In this document: positions 44,868 to 54,043 of the stretch, in pieces
How the letters are laid out: each line of letters opens with the position of its first letter
How positions within the stretch are numbered: the first letter of the stretch is position 1
NCBI RefSeq assembly: GCF_021369635.1
Contig: NZ_JAJNBZ010000010.1
Span: 109,396 to 173,395, forward strand
Direction: 5' to 3'
DNA: 64,000 bases
Source of the DNA: Paenibacillus profundus
GTDB lineage: Bacteria > Bacillota > Bacilli > Paenibacillales > Paenibacillaceae
Position numbers and translations under genes: made by a program
The notes under the pieces: generated by a model
The model's input: only the letters and a program-made list of their open reading frames with translations
The model's database searches: none
What the model was told of the DNA's origin: nothing

Positions 44868-45851
44868 TTGTCTGAAAAACGACAGCAAGAAACAGTGCGT
44901 TCGCTTTCCGAAACAGAAGTCAGTGGCGACCACAAAGCATCCATCGCGTTGGGCGCTTATATGAAGCGTTCCTGGCAGTTGTACGTTTTATTCCTCATCC
45001 CGCTTCTGTACGTCGTTATCTTTAAATACGGGCCGATGGTCGGCGCGCAAATTGCATTTAAAGATTATAACGTCGTTAAGGGCTTGTGGGCGAGCGATTG
45101 GGTCGGAATGAAGCATTTCGTGCGATTTTTCAATTCGTATGATTTCTGGCGCATCATGGAGAATACGCTGTTCATCAGCATTTACTCGCTTGTCGTCAGT
45201 ACGCCGCTTCCGGTGCTGCTTGCGCTCAGTCTAAACGCAGTCCGCATCCGATGGTTCAAAAATACGGTGCAAATGGTCAGCTACGCGCCGCACTTTATTT
45301 CGACCGTCGTCCTTGTCGGATTGCTGCTGCAATTTATGGATCCGCGCACCGGGATGATCAATCAGTTGTTCGGCTTGTTCGGAATCGATCCGGTACATTT
45401 TATGGGCGAAATGAAATATTTCAAGTCCATTTATGTATGGTCGGGCATATGGCAGCATATCGGCTTTTCCTGCATCATTTATTTGGCAGCGCTCTCAACG
45501 GTGGATCCTGCGCTTCATGAAGCGGCTGTATTGGATGGCGCTGGACGGACAAAGCGGATCTGGCATATCGATATGCCGGCCATTTTGCCTATCGCTATGA
45601 TTTTGCTCATTCTGAATACGGGCCAACTGCTTGAAACCGGTTTTGAAAAAATTTATTTGATGCAGAACCCGCTCAACCTGAAGACATCCGAAGTGATCGA
45701 TACGTACGTGTACAAGATCGGCCTGTTGTCGCAAGCGATGAATTTTTCTTACGCTACGGCTATCGGACTGTTCAAGTCGGCCATTTCGCTGGTGCTTATC
45801 GTAACGGTGAACTACACCGCCCGCAAGACGGGGCAGGAGAGCTTATGGTGA
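44868..45851 (+). CDS. Sugar ABC transporter permease (LplB-like)
   Basis: A 327-residue CUT1 permease with six predicted membrane helices and the EAA loop (HEAAVLDGAGRTKRIWHIDMP). TTG 44868 is the likely start as GGAGG ends 7 nt earlier; GTG 44862 is too close to it. First gene of a permease-permease-binding-protein set downstream of an AraC regulator; no ATPase gene is present, so a shared MsmX-type ATPase is expected. Confidence 0.87.
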   Translation: MSEKRQQETVRSLSETEVSGDHKASIALGAYMKRSWQLYVLFLIPLLYVVIFKYGPMVGAQIAFKDYNVVKGLWASDWVGMKHFVRFFNSYDFWRIMENTLFISIYSLVVSTPLPVLLALSLNAVRIRWFKNTVQMVSYAPHFISTVVLVGLLLQFMDPRTGMINQLFGLFGIDPVHFMGEMKYFKSIYVWSGIWQHIGFSCIIYLAALSTVDPALHEAAVLDGAGRTKRIWHIDMPAILPIAMILLILNTGQLLETGFEKIYLMQNPLNLKTSEVIDTYVYKIGLLSQAMNFSYATAIGLFKSAISLVLIVTVNYTARKTGQESLW

Positions 45852-45869
45852 TGCGAAAGGAGGCAGACC

Positions 45870-46760
45870 ATGGACACGTTATCCGCTGCCAAAGGTGATC
45901 GCCTGTTCCATATCGTAAACAACGCCGTGTTAGGTTTGTTTCTCATTATCGTCCTCTATCCGCTCCTATATGTGCTGAGCGCTTCGTTCAGCTCGTCCAG
46001 CGCCGTTATTTCGGGCAAGGTGTGGCTGTGGCCAGTGGATTTCTCACTGGAAGGATATCAAGCGGTATTCCGTCATCGCATGGTATGGACGGGATTGCAA
46101 AACACGATAATCTATACGGCGCTCGGCACGGTCGTGAGCTTATTTATCACGATACTCGCTGCCTATCCGTTGTCCCGCAGCGACTTTAAAGGTCGGCGCG
46201 CGTTCACGCTTCTGTTCGTATTCACGATGATGTTCAACGGGGGGCTCATCCCGTCGTATCTGCTCGTACGAGAACTCGGAATGCTGGATACGATCTGGGC
46301 GATGGTCATACCGACGGCGTTGTCTGTCTGGAATGTTATGATTATGATGACTTATTTTCGAACGAGCATTCCGAAGGAACTGCTTGAATCCGCCCAGATG
46401 GACGGATGCAATGACTTCATGTTCCTGCTGCGCATCGTACTTCCGTTATCCGGACCGATCATCGCCGTTGTTACATTGTTCTACGGTGTCGATCAATGGA
46501 ACCAATACTTTAATGCGCTCATCTTCTTGAAAAAGGAGAAGCTGTTTCCGCTGCAGCTTGTGCTGCGAGACATCTTGATACAGAACCAGGTAAGTCAGGA
46601 GACACTCGGTGACGTGCAGACGGCAGCCGCCCGGCAAGGCTTGCGCGAGCTGTTGAAATATTCATTAATCGTCGTATCCTCCGCGCCGTTGCTCGCTGCT
46701 TATCCGTTCGTGCAGAAGTATTTTGTCAAAGGAATCATGATTGGCTCGATTAAAGGATGA
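45870..46760 (+). CDS. Sugar ABC transporter permease (LplC/YtcP-like)
   Basis: A 296-residue CUT1 permease with six membrane helices and an EAA loop (LLESAQMDGCNDFMFLLRIVLP). AAAGGAGG precedes the ATG, 18 bp after the partner permease. Ends with the MIGSIKG tail typical of the YtcP/LplC group, often linked to plant polysaccharide oligomers. Confidence 0.9.
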   Translation: MDTLSAAKGDRLFHIVNNAVLGLFLIIVLYPLLYVLSASFSSSSAVISGKVWLWPVDFSLEGYQAVFRHRMVWTGLQNTIIYTALGTVVSLFITILAAYPLSRSDFKGRRAFTLLFVFTMMFNGGLIPSYLLVRELGMLDTIWAMVIPTALSVWNVMIMMTYFRTSIPKELLESAQMDGCNDFMFLLRIVLPLSGPIIAVVTLFYGVDQWNQYFNALIFLKKEKLFPLQLVLRDILIQNQVSQETLGDVQTAAARQGLRELLKYSLIVVSSAPLLAAYPFVQKYFVKGIMIGSIKG

Positions 46761-46802
46761 TCACACAGAATGAATAACCATTCATTTATAGGGGGAGTAT
46801 GA

Positions 46803-48485
46803 ATGCGGATGAAACGATGGAGCGCGCTTTTGTTGAGCGTCATGATGATGACAGTGATCCTGCTCTCGGCCTGTTCAGGCGGGGGCGACAAAGGGGCAGC
46901 TGAGAAGAATGGTGCGGACACCGAGTCGATTGTAACGGAGAAGGGCACGTTTCCGATTGTGAAGGAGAAAGTGACGCTTAAGGTCATGGTGCCTTCCAAC
47001 TCTTTGGTAGAGAACTTCGAAACGAATGAATTTACAAAGTGGTACGAAGAGAAGACGAATGTGCACGTCGAATGGATTGTTGTGCCGCAGCAATCAGCGA
47101 GCGAAAAGCTGAATCTGATGCTCGCATCAGGAGATTATCCGGACGTCATCATGTCTTTCGGCGTCACTCCGGCACAGCAGATGATTTACGGCAAGCAGGG
47201 CGTCTTTCTTTCCTTGAACGATTTTATCGATAAATACAGCGTCAATTTCAAGAAAGCTCTGGACGATAACGAAGTGCTCGGAACAGCGATTACAGCTCCT
47301 GACGGCAACGTCTACGCGCTGCCAAGCATTAACGATTGCTACCACTGCTCGATGGCACAAAAGATGTGGATATACAAGCCTTGGCTTGATAAGCTCGGCT
47401 TGAAGGTTCCGACGACGACGGATGAGCTCTATACCGTCCTGAAAGCGTTTAAGGAGAAGGATCCGAACAGCAATGGCAAGGCGGATGAAGTGGTTCTATC
47501 CGGTGCGCCACGCGGAAGCGGATGGCTGTCGAGCATCGACGGATTTATTATGAATGCGTTCGTCTTCAACTCGACATTCAGCGAATCCCGCGTTCATATG
47601 TATGTGCAGGACGGCAAGGTCGAGGTTGCTTACAATAAGCCGGAGTGGCGCGAAGGCTTGAAATATTTGCACAAGCTGTATAGCGAGGGACTTATCGATC
47701 CGCAGGTGTTCACGCAGGACAGCGATCAGCTGCTCAAGCTGGGTGAAGCGTCGGGTGACGTCGTTCTAGGAGCGGCGCTTGGCGGACATCAGGGCGTGTT
47801 CACACAAATCGCTGGCGAGAGCGGACGCTGGCTCGATTATGTGACTGTTCCGGCACTCAAAGGTCCGAGCGGTGTACAATATGCCGCTTATAACCCATTT
47901 GGCTATTCGCTTGGAGCCTACCTTATTACGAAAAACTCTAAGCATCCAGACGTGGCGTTCCGCTGGGCGGATGGCTTCTATGACGAGGAAGTATCGCTGC
48001 GCACGACGATCGGACGTCCGGGCGAGGAGTGGCGCGAGGCGACGGAAGGCGAGATCGGCATCAACGGCAAGCCGGCCAAGTGGACGAAGCTGAAGGAATA
48101 CGGGCAGATCCAGAACGTCCATTGGGAGCAGACGGCGCCGACGTACCGCTCGAACGAGCTTCGCCTCAGCTCGGCAGTACCGAATGACGGCAAGCCGAGC
48201 CTTGAAGTCATCCTATATAATGAAACAAAGCAAAATTACGATCCGTACAAACCGAGCGCAGACATGGCGCTGCCGCAGCTGTTCTTCACTGACGAGCAGG
48301 CAGCCGAACTGTCAGACTTGTCCAAGACGATTAACGATTATGTCGATGAGATGATGGCCCGCTTCGTCATTGGCGATGCGGATCTCGACAAGGATTGGGA
48401 CACCTATATCCAGACGCTGGAAGGCATGAATTTACCGCGCTTCCTGGAAATTCACCAAGAGTCTCTCAATACGAAGAAGAAATAA
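46803..48485 (+). CDS. Extracellular oligosaccharide-binding lipoprotein
   Basis: A 560-residue solute-binding protein with signal peptide and lipobox VILLSACSGG, Cys near residue 23. Length and layout match LplA/YtcQ-type CUT1 binding proteins (about 500-560). Third gene of the transporter; a strong terminator follows. GGGGGAG lies 5-12 nt before the ATG. Ligand is not predictable. Confidence 0.9.
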   Translation: MRMKRWSALLLSVMMMTVILLSACSGGGDKGAAEKNGADTESIVTEKGTFPIVKEKVTLKVMVPSNSLVENFETNEFTKWYEEKTNVHVEWIVVPQQSASEKLNLMLASGDYPDVIMSFGVTPAQQMIYGKQGVFLSLNDFIDKYSVNFKKALDDNEVLGTAITAPDGNVYALPSINDCYHCSMAQKMWIYKPWLDKLGLKVPTTTDELYTVLKAFKEKDPNSNGKADEVVLSGAPRGSGWLSSIDGFIMNAFVFNSTFSESRVHMYVQDGKVEVAYNKPEWREGLKYLHKLYSEGLIDPQVFTQDSDQLLKLGEASGDVVLGAALGGHQGVFTQIAGESGRWLDYVTVPALKGPSGVQYAAYNPFGYSLGAYLITKNSKHPDVAFRWADGFYDEEVSLRTTIGRPGEEWREATEGEIGINGKPAKWTKLKEYGQIQNVHWEQTAPTYRSNELRLSSAVPNDGKPSLEVILYNETKQNYDPYKPSADMALPQLFFTDEQAAELSDLSKTINDYVDEMMARFVIGDADLDKDWDTYIQTLEGMNLPRFLEIHQESLNTKKK

Positions 48486-48500
48486 TAGCAATTTGCAACG

Positions 48501-48533
48501 GACGGTCTGCGACAGAGCAGGCCGTCTTTTTTT
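48501..48533 (+). terminator. Terminator of first sugar ABC operon
   Basis: GACGGTCTGC and GCAGGCCGTC arms, 6-nt loop, T7 tract. Confidence 0.9.
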
Positions 48534-48552
48534 AGGAATGCTTACGTTCTGT

Positions 48553-48634
48553 GAGACGCGGTCGCTAAACTGCGCCTCTTCTGCTCTGTGCGCACATCTC
48601 AAAACTGTCTCACGGGTTCCCGCGACCTTGTCTC
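48553..48634. repeat. Imperfect inverted repeat in a 460-bp gap
   Basis: GAGACGCGGTCGC (48553-48565) and GCGACCTTGTCTC (48622-48634) are complementary at 11 of 13 positions, enclosing 56 bp that repeat GTCTCAC-like words. The rest of 48534-48994 shows no convincing gene: a frame at 48588-48905 lacks a ribosome site and familiar motifs. Confidence 0.45.
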
Positions 48635-48994
48635 GAAATGCTCTTTTGTCCATTCTCCCATTAACTCAGATTGCGAAATGAACGGCCCGGTACTGGCTTG
48701 GAATATTCGATATTGTGCTCATTTTCTGAATAGTTGGGATAGTGGGCAAAAACGATTTTTGGAGAACCCGCCATCAAGGAGAGAGGTTGCATACGATTTA
48801 TTAGAGCATGCCGAATGTGTAAAATGCCTTGCTGGACGCAAGAACGATGGCTTTTTTGTCAACGTGCACAAATCACTTCGGCGATTGGAGAATTTTATCC
48901 CCTAATTATGAATTTGTCGTCCTTACCAAGGGCTGGAAGTCATTCTATAATTAAAGCGTAGTAATTATTCAATTACTTATGGGGAGGTCAAAAT

Positions 48995-50365
48995 ATGAAA
49001 AAGAGCCTGGTCATGCTGTTATCTCTTCTGTTTATCGCATCCACTGTGCTGGCGGCCTGCAGCAGCAAACAAGAAACAACAAGCCCGCAGGCAGGGAACG
49101 ATAAACCGGCGGAGGAGAAGGTTGAGCCGTTCGAAATGAAGATGCGCCACATTGAAATTGGGGACTCCAACAAAAATCGTTTCGGCCGTTTGGAAGCTGT
49201 CGTGAAGAACACGGAAGCGGAAAATCCGGGTCTGACGATCAAGCTTGACGGCGTCGAGAGCGAAGTGAATCGCAAGGACAAACTGAGAAGCGAAATGGCC
49301 GCGGGCAATCCACCGGATATTTTCGACGCATTCGGCAGCCCTGATGTCGGAGTATTTGCCAAAGAAGGACTAGTGCTCGATTTGACGCCAATCCTGGAAG
49401 AGATGGGGCTCAAGGACAAGTTCGTTTCATTGACGCCATGGACTCACGACGGGAAAATCTATGGGTTGCCAAAAGGAGGCTCCATAGAAGGCTACTTCTA
49501 TAACAAGAAGTATTTCGCGGAGAAGGGGTTAGAGCTGCCTAAGACGTTGGCTGAAATGGAGCAGATTGCCGAGAAAATCAAAGCGGACGGCAAGGTTCCG
49601 ATTGCGCAAGCGTCCAAGGATGCATGGGTTCCGTTGATGACGACGAATAACCTGTGGGCTTATTATGCCGGAGCGGAATTTACGAACGGGTTCAAAACAG
49701 GCGAATCGAAATGGGATGACCCTAGAATGGTGGAAGCCGTGACGAAGCATCAGGATTGGGTGAAGAAAGGCTACTTCAAGAAGGGCGAGCTCGGCTTGGA
49801 ATACAACAATCAGCGCAATCAGCTTCTCACGGACGAAGCTATTATGATGTACGACGGCTCTTGGGCTTACTCCGCATTGACGGATGAGAAGACGGCGGGA
49901 GCAGATACAAAAGACAAGTTCGGATTTTTCCTGATGCCTCCTCTGAAAGAGGGCGAGGGTACAAGCTCCATGGTGGATACAAATAACGGTTATGCGTTCT
50001 CTGCGAAAGCGGCGGAAGATCCGCGCAAGCTTGCAGCCATCAAATCGTTCATTAAGAATTTCTTTAATGAAGATGTTCAATTGCAATCCTTCAAAGAAGA
50101 CGGCATGCTTCCTTCGATGAAGATCGAAGACAGCAAAATGAAAGAAGTAGCCGAACATCCGTTGATGCAAGAAATTTTGGCGCGGATGAATGAAGTGAAA
50201 TACACTTGGCCTGCATTTGACGCACTGGTGCAAGCCGAAGTGAATACAGAGCTTGGAACCGGCATTCAACAAGTCATTGAAGGCGTAAAAGAGCCAAAAG
50301 CGATGCTTGAAGCAATGCAAAAGGTGCAAGAGCAAGTCAATGAAGAAACGGACGCTGCTCAATAA
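48995..50365 (+). CDS. Extracellular sugar-binding lipoprotein
   Basis: A 456-residue CUT1 solute-binding protein with lipobox TVLAACSSK (Cys22). Typical features are a NPPDIFDAFG segment, MYDGSWAYSAL and a C-terminal EVNTELGTGIQQVIEG helix. GGGGAGG precedes the ATG. Two permease genes follow after a hairpin, and a YesM/YesN system and NagZ-like enzyme lie downstream, suggesting an amino-sugar oligosaccharide, possibly GlcNAc-containing. Confidence 0.9.
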   Translation: MKKSLVMLLSLLFIASTVLAACSSKQETTSPQAGNDKPAEEKVEPFEMKMRHIEIGDSNKNRFGRLEAVVKNTEAENPGLTIKLDGVESEVNRKDKLRSEMAAGNPPDIFDAFGSPDVGVFAKEGLVLDLTPILEEMGLKDKFVSLTPWTHDGKIYGLPKGGSIEGYFYNKKYFAEKGLELPKTLAEMEQIAEKIKADGKVPIAQASKDAWVPLMTTNNLWAYYAGAEFTNGFKTGESKWDDPRMVEAVTKHQDWVKKGYFKKGELGLEYNNQRNQLLTDEAIMMYDGSWAYSALTDEKTAGADTKDKFGFFLMPPLKEGEGTSSMVDTNNGYAFSAKAAEDPRKLAAIKSFIKNFFNEDVQLQSFKEDGMLPSMKIEDSKMKEVAEHPLMQEILARMNEVKYTWPAFDALVQAEVNTELGTGIQQVIEGVKEPKAMLEAMQKVQEQVNEETDAAQ

Positions 50366-50388
50366 TTTATTGCCTCTGATTCAACCGA

Positions 50389-50428
50389 TTCAGCACCACT
50401 CGCAAATGGCCGGGTGGTGCTGAATTTA
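50389..50428 (+). terminator. Attenuating hairpin between binding protein and permeases
   Basis: TTCAGCACCACTCG and CGGGTGGTGCTGAA arms followed by TTTAAAT. Probably lowers permease transcription relative to the binding protein. Confidence 0.8.
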
Positions 50429-50471
50429 AATAGAGACATGATGCCTACTATCTGGAGTATGGAGGTACGAG

Positions 50472-51356
50472 ATGAACAAAGCGCTAAGAAAGCCAGTCAC
50501 TTATATTTTATTTTTGCTTCCGACGCTGTTTTTGTTTACTTTGTTTTTTATATATCCCGTAATTAATGCCACCTATTATAGCTTTACGAGCTGGAACGGC
50601 ATTTCCAACGTCGTGAAATTCACGGGCTTGGCTAACTACTCACGGGCGATGAACGACCCGAATTTCTGGATAGCGGTTAAAAATAACGGCTTGTTTATTT
50701 TGTTTTCCGTGTTTATCCAGGTTCCAATCATTATTTTGTTTTCGCTTCTTATCGCTAATGTCAAGAAGCTCAAAGGCTTATACAAAACGGCAGTATTTGC
50801 CCCTTCGGTCATGTCTACAGCGGTTATAGGTATTTTGTGGGGATTTATTTATGAGCCAGACATTGGATTGATGAACAACTTCTTGGGATTGTTCGGCATA
50901 GACAAAATTTACTGGCTTTCTGATCGCAGTTGGGCAATGATATCGATATTAATCACGAATGGATGGCAATGGACGGGATTCTATATCGTCATGGTGTTAG
51001 CGGCGATTATCTCGATTCCCAAGGAATTGGACGAAGCAGCCATGATCGACGGGGCAACGGGGTGGCAGCGGGCTAGGAAAATTACGGTTCCGCTCATTAT
51101 GCCGATCATTTCCGTCGTCATCATGTTGTCCGTGGCCGGCGCGATGAAAGCGGCTGATATCGTGCTCGTCATGACGAAGGGCGGACCATCCGGGGCAACG
51201 GACGTGATGGCGACCTATATGTTGAAGCATTCCATCAAGAGCTTTAAATACGGCTTCGGCAACAGCATCGCCGTGCTCATCTTTATCTTTACGCTTATCA
51301 TTACCGTGTTGTATCAGCTGTTGGTCGCAAAAAGAACGGAAAGGATCGAATACTGA
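50472..51356 (+). CDS. Sugar ABC transporter permease (MsmF-like)
   Basis: A 294-residue CUT1 permease with six membrane helices and EAA loop (LDEAAMIDGATGWQRARKITVP). ATATGGAGGTACGAG precedes the ATG. Its last base overlaps the partner permease start. Confidence 0.92.
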   Translation: MNKALRKPVTYILFLLPTLFLFTLFFIYPVINATYYSFTSWNGISNVVKFTGLANYSRAMNDPNFWIAVKNNGLFILFSVFIQVPIIILFSLLIANVKKLKGLYKTAVFAPSVMSTAVIGILWGFIYEPDIGLMNNFLGLFGIDKIYWLSDRSWAMISILITNGWQWTGFYIVMVLAAIISIPKELDEAAMIDGATGWQRARKITVPLIMPIISVVIMLSVAGAMKAADIVLVMTKGGPSGATDVMATYMLKHSIKSFKYGFGNSIAVLIFIFTLIITVLYQLLVAKRTERIEY

Positions 51357-52186
51357 TGGTCAAAAAAATTAAAAGCAGCATGAATCACGTCGTATTGCTT
51401 GCCTATCTCGCCGTTATTCTATTCCCGTTTCTTTTTGTTTTGTTCTCGTCTGTCAAAGCAAACAACGTGGAAATTGCCAGCAATCCGTTCGGGCTACCGA
51501 CAGAATTCAAATTTAGCAACTATGCGGATGCTTGGGTCAACGCCAAAATAAGCACGTACTTTTTGAACAGTCTGTACATCGCCGTTGTCGCCTCGGTCGC
51601 AACGATTCTGATCGCATCGATGGCGTCCTTTGCCATTACGCGGATGAGGTTCAACAAGCTTAGCCCGTGGTTGTTCCAGCTGATTCTGATCGGCATTCTC
51701 ATACCGGGCAACGCATTGCTGCTTCCTATCTACAATCTGATGCGGCAGTTTAACTTTCTTGATACGCACTGGGCGCTGCTAGTTCCCTATACGGCTAACT
51801 CGATACCGTTTACGATCGTCATCCTGACCGCTTTCATGCGTTCGTTGCCAACAGAGATTGAGGAAGCTGCTGTCGTGGACGGGTTGAGGGCCCATTCGAT
51901 ATTTGTTAAAATTATAATGCCATTAACGGTTCCAGCCTTAGTAACTGTATTCATCGTTAATTTCCTGGGCAATTGGAACGAGTTCTTGCTAGCTAACTAT
52001 TTCTTGTCGGAGGATTCGCTCAAGACACTTCCGGTCGGTATGGTCGGATTTCGGGACGCCTACAATATCAACTACGCTCAAATGTCGGCGGGAATTGTAT
52101 ACAGCGTCGTTCCGGTCATGGTCATATACGCCATCCTGCAAGAGAAGATTATTGAAGGATTGACGGCAGGCGGAGTTAAAGGCTAA
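51356..52186 (+). CDS. Sugar ABC transporter permease (MsmG-like)
   Basis: A 276-residue CUT1 permease with six membrane helices and EAA loop (IEEAAVVDGLRAHSIFVKIIMP). TGATG overlap with the previous gene indicates translational coupling. Ends in the GLTAGGVKG tail common to MsmG/MalG proteins. Confidence 0.92.
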   Translation: MVKKIKSSMNHVVLLAYLAVILFPFLFVLFSSVKANNVEIASNPFGLPTEFKFSNYADAWVNAKISTYFLNSLYIAVVASVATILIASMASFAITRMRFNKLSPWLFQLILIGILIPGNALLLPIYNLMRQFNFLDTHWALLVPYTANSIPFTIVILTAFMRSLPTEIEEAAVVDGLRAHSIFVKIIMPLTVPALVTVFIVNFLGNWNEFLLANYFLSEDSLKTLPVGMVGFRDAYNINYAQMSAGIVYSVVPVMVIYAILQEKIIEGLTAGGVKG

Positions 52187-52213
52187 TTTACTCGGATGGA
52201 GCTGTGAAATGGG

Positions 52214-54043
52214 ATGAACCTGCGATTTAAGCTCATGACTGCATTTGTCACACTCATTATCATTCCGCTCCTGCTGCTCGGCACGTTAACCTTCTGGATC
52301 GCGTTTCAAATGCTTGAAGAGAAATATAACCAGCAAGCGGAACTTTCGCTGAAAGCGACAGGCAAGAGCGTCAGTTACCTGTTCTCGGAGATGGACAGGG
52401 TAACCGACCTCGGCATAGGCAGCTCCGTGTTTGAGGGCGCACTATCGGCCCGCAACCCGCGGGAGCAGAATTTAGCCAAAGCCGATTATTTGCAGCTGAA
52501 CGCCAATCAGCGAAATTTCCGCATGCTGCTATACAATCATCCATCGATTAACTTTGCCTATTTATACAACACTCGCAGCGATTCGAACTGGCAACAAGTC
52601 GTGCCTATATTTGATAAGCAAGGATTTAAAGCGCTCCCATTCGAGCAATTTGAGCAGCATGAAATTTACGAGAACGTACTGAAGAGAAGAGGAGCCCCAT
52701 TATGGATTGGGCCCAATGAATACCCCGAGATTACAGGCAATGAAGACGGCTTCACCCAGATAAGAGTTATTAAGAGCATGAGCTCCTTGCGGAATCTGGG
52801 CGTGCTCGTCGTACAGGTGAAGAATTGGGAGCTGGATTCGATATTTAACAAGTTCCAGTGGGATAACCCCAATTCCCCGTTATTCTATCTTGTGAACCGC
52901 AATGGCAACATATTGTATGAGAGCGACAATGAACATAAGCTGAGTAATTTGCAGTCCGTCATTGAGCCTATCGCTAACAGCACATCGCTATACAACAGCT
53001 ACAAAACCGATTTTAACGGTCAGGAAAGTCTAATATCCACCTATAAATTGAAAGATTTCGATTGGTATATTGTCTCAGTGACATCGTGGAAAATGCTGAC
53101 GAAAGAAATGGTCGATTTCGGGATATGGGTGGCGATTATTATGTTTGCCTGCGTCGTGGCGGCCTTGCTGTTCTTTCTCTTGTTCATGAACCGGATTACC
53201 AACTCGGTCAACCGGATCGTTAGGTTCATGCGCCGGGTTGAAACGGGAGAATTGAACGTTCGGGTAGAGGAAAAGGGCAACGACGAGATGACGGCTCTTG
53301 CTAAAGGGTTCAACCAGTTGACCGAGCGAGTGTCTGGGCTCATCGACCAGGTCAAGCAGGAACAGAAGCAGAAGAACATGGCGGAAATGCGCGTGCTGGA
53401 GGCCCAGATTAAGCCGCATTTTATCTTTAATACGCTTGAATCGATCAATGCGCTCGCTATTCAGAACGAAGGACGCAAAGTAAGCCAAATGGTGTACCGC
53501 CTCGGCAACATACTGCGGACCAGCATTCAGGATAAGGAAGAGATTACGATTCGGGAAGAGCTGGCTTACTTGCGCAGCTATTTGGAAATCCAGAAATTCC
53601 GCTTTGAAGATTTATTTAACTTTGAAATTGATGTTCCGGACGATATCTTGAATAATCAAATATTGAAGCTGACGCTGCAGCCTCTGGTGGAGAACTGCAT
53701 TCAGCACGGGTTCGACGGAATTACGCATACAGGCTGGATACGCATTTCCGCATACGATGACGCTGAACGCATTTTTATCGATGTTGAGGATAATGGATTA
53801 GGGATGTCTAATGAACAGCTGAAGAAGTTCCAATATATGCAGTCCGATGAACAGAAGGCGCTGCTGCCGATTGTGGAACAAACTTACAATACGGAGCGCA
53901 GAGGGCTTGGCGTGCGCAGTGTGGCAGACCGCATCCGTATTACATACGGATTTAGATATGGCTTGTTTATTTGTTCGGCCCCGAGCAAGGGGACGATAAT
54001 CCGATGCATTATACCGAAATATGAACAGGGTGAAGCGGAATGA
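52214..54043 (+). CDS. YesM-type sensor histidine kinase
   Basis: A 609-residue kinase of the His_kinase/HATPase_c YesM family. Two membrane segments (about 8-30 and 300-322) flank an extracellular Cache-like sensor; HAMP follows (about 320-380), then phosphoacceptor in QIKPHFIFNTLESINALA and the ATP domain with N-box ENCIQHG and DNGLGM. Pairs with the YesN gene, overlapping it by 4 nt. It would sense the sugar imported by the preceding transporter. Confidence 0.92.
   Translation: MNLRFKLMTAFVTLIIIPLLLLGTLTFWIAFQMLEEKYNQQAELSLKATGKSVSYLFSEMDRVTDLGIGSSVFEGALSARNPREQNLAKADYLQLNANQRNFRMLLYNHPSINFAYLYNTRSDSNWQQVVPIFDKQGFKALPFEQFEQHEIYENVLKRRGAPLWIGPNEYPEITGNEDGFTQIRVIKSMSSLRNLGVLVVQVKNWELDSIFNKFQWDNPNSPLFYLVNRNGNILYESDNEHKLSNLQSVIEPIANSTSLYNSYKTDFNGQESLISTYKLKDFDWYIVSVTSWKMLTKEMVDFGIWVAIIMFACVVAALLFFLLFMNRITNSVNRIVRFMRRVETGELNVRVEEKGNDEMTALAKGFNQLTERVSGLIDQVKQEQKQKNMAEMRVLEAQIKPHFIFNTLESINALAIQNEGRKVSQMVYRLGNILRTSIQDKEEITIREELAYLRSYLEIQKFRFEDLFNFEIDVPDDILNNQILKLTLQPLVENCIQHGFDGITHTGWIRISAYDDAERIFIDVEDNGLGMSNEQLKKFQYMQSDEQKALLPIVEQTYNTERRGLGVRSVADRIRITYGFRYGLFICSAPSKGTIIRCIIPKYEQGEAE

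Noticed and set aside
48588..48905. 105-codon frame between sugar ABC operons
   Set aside because: No ribosome site, no recognisable motif, overlaps an inverted repeat and has atypical composition for a coding gene here.
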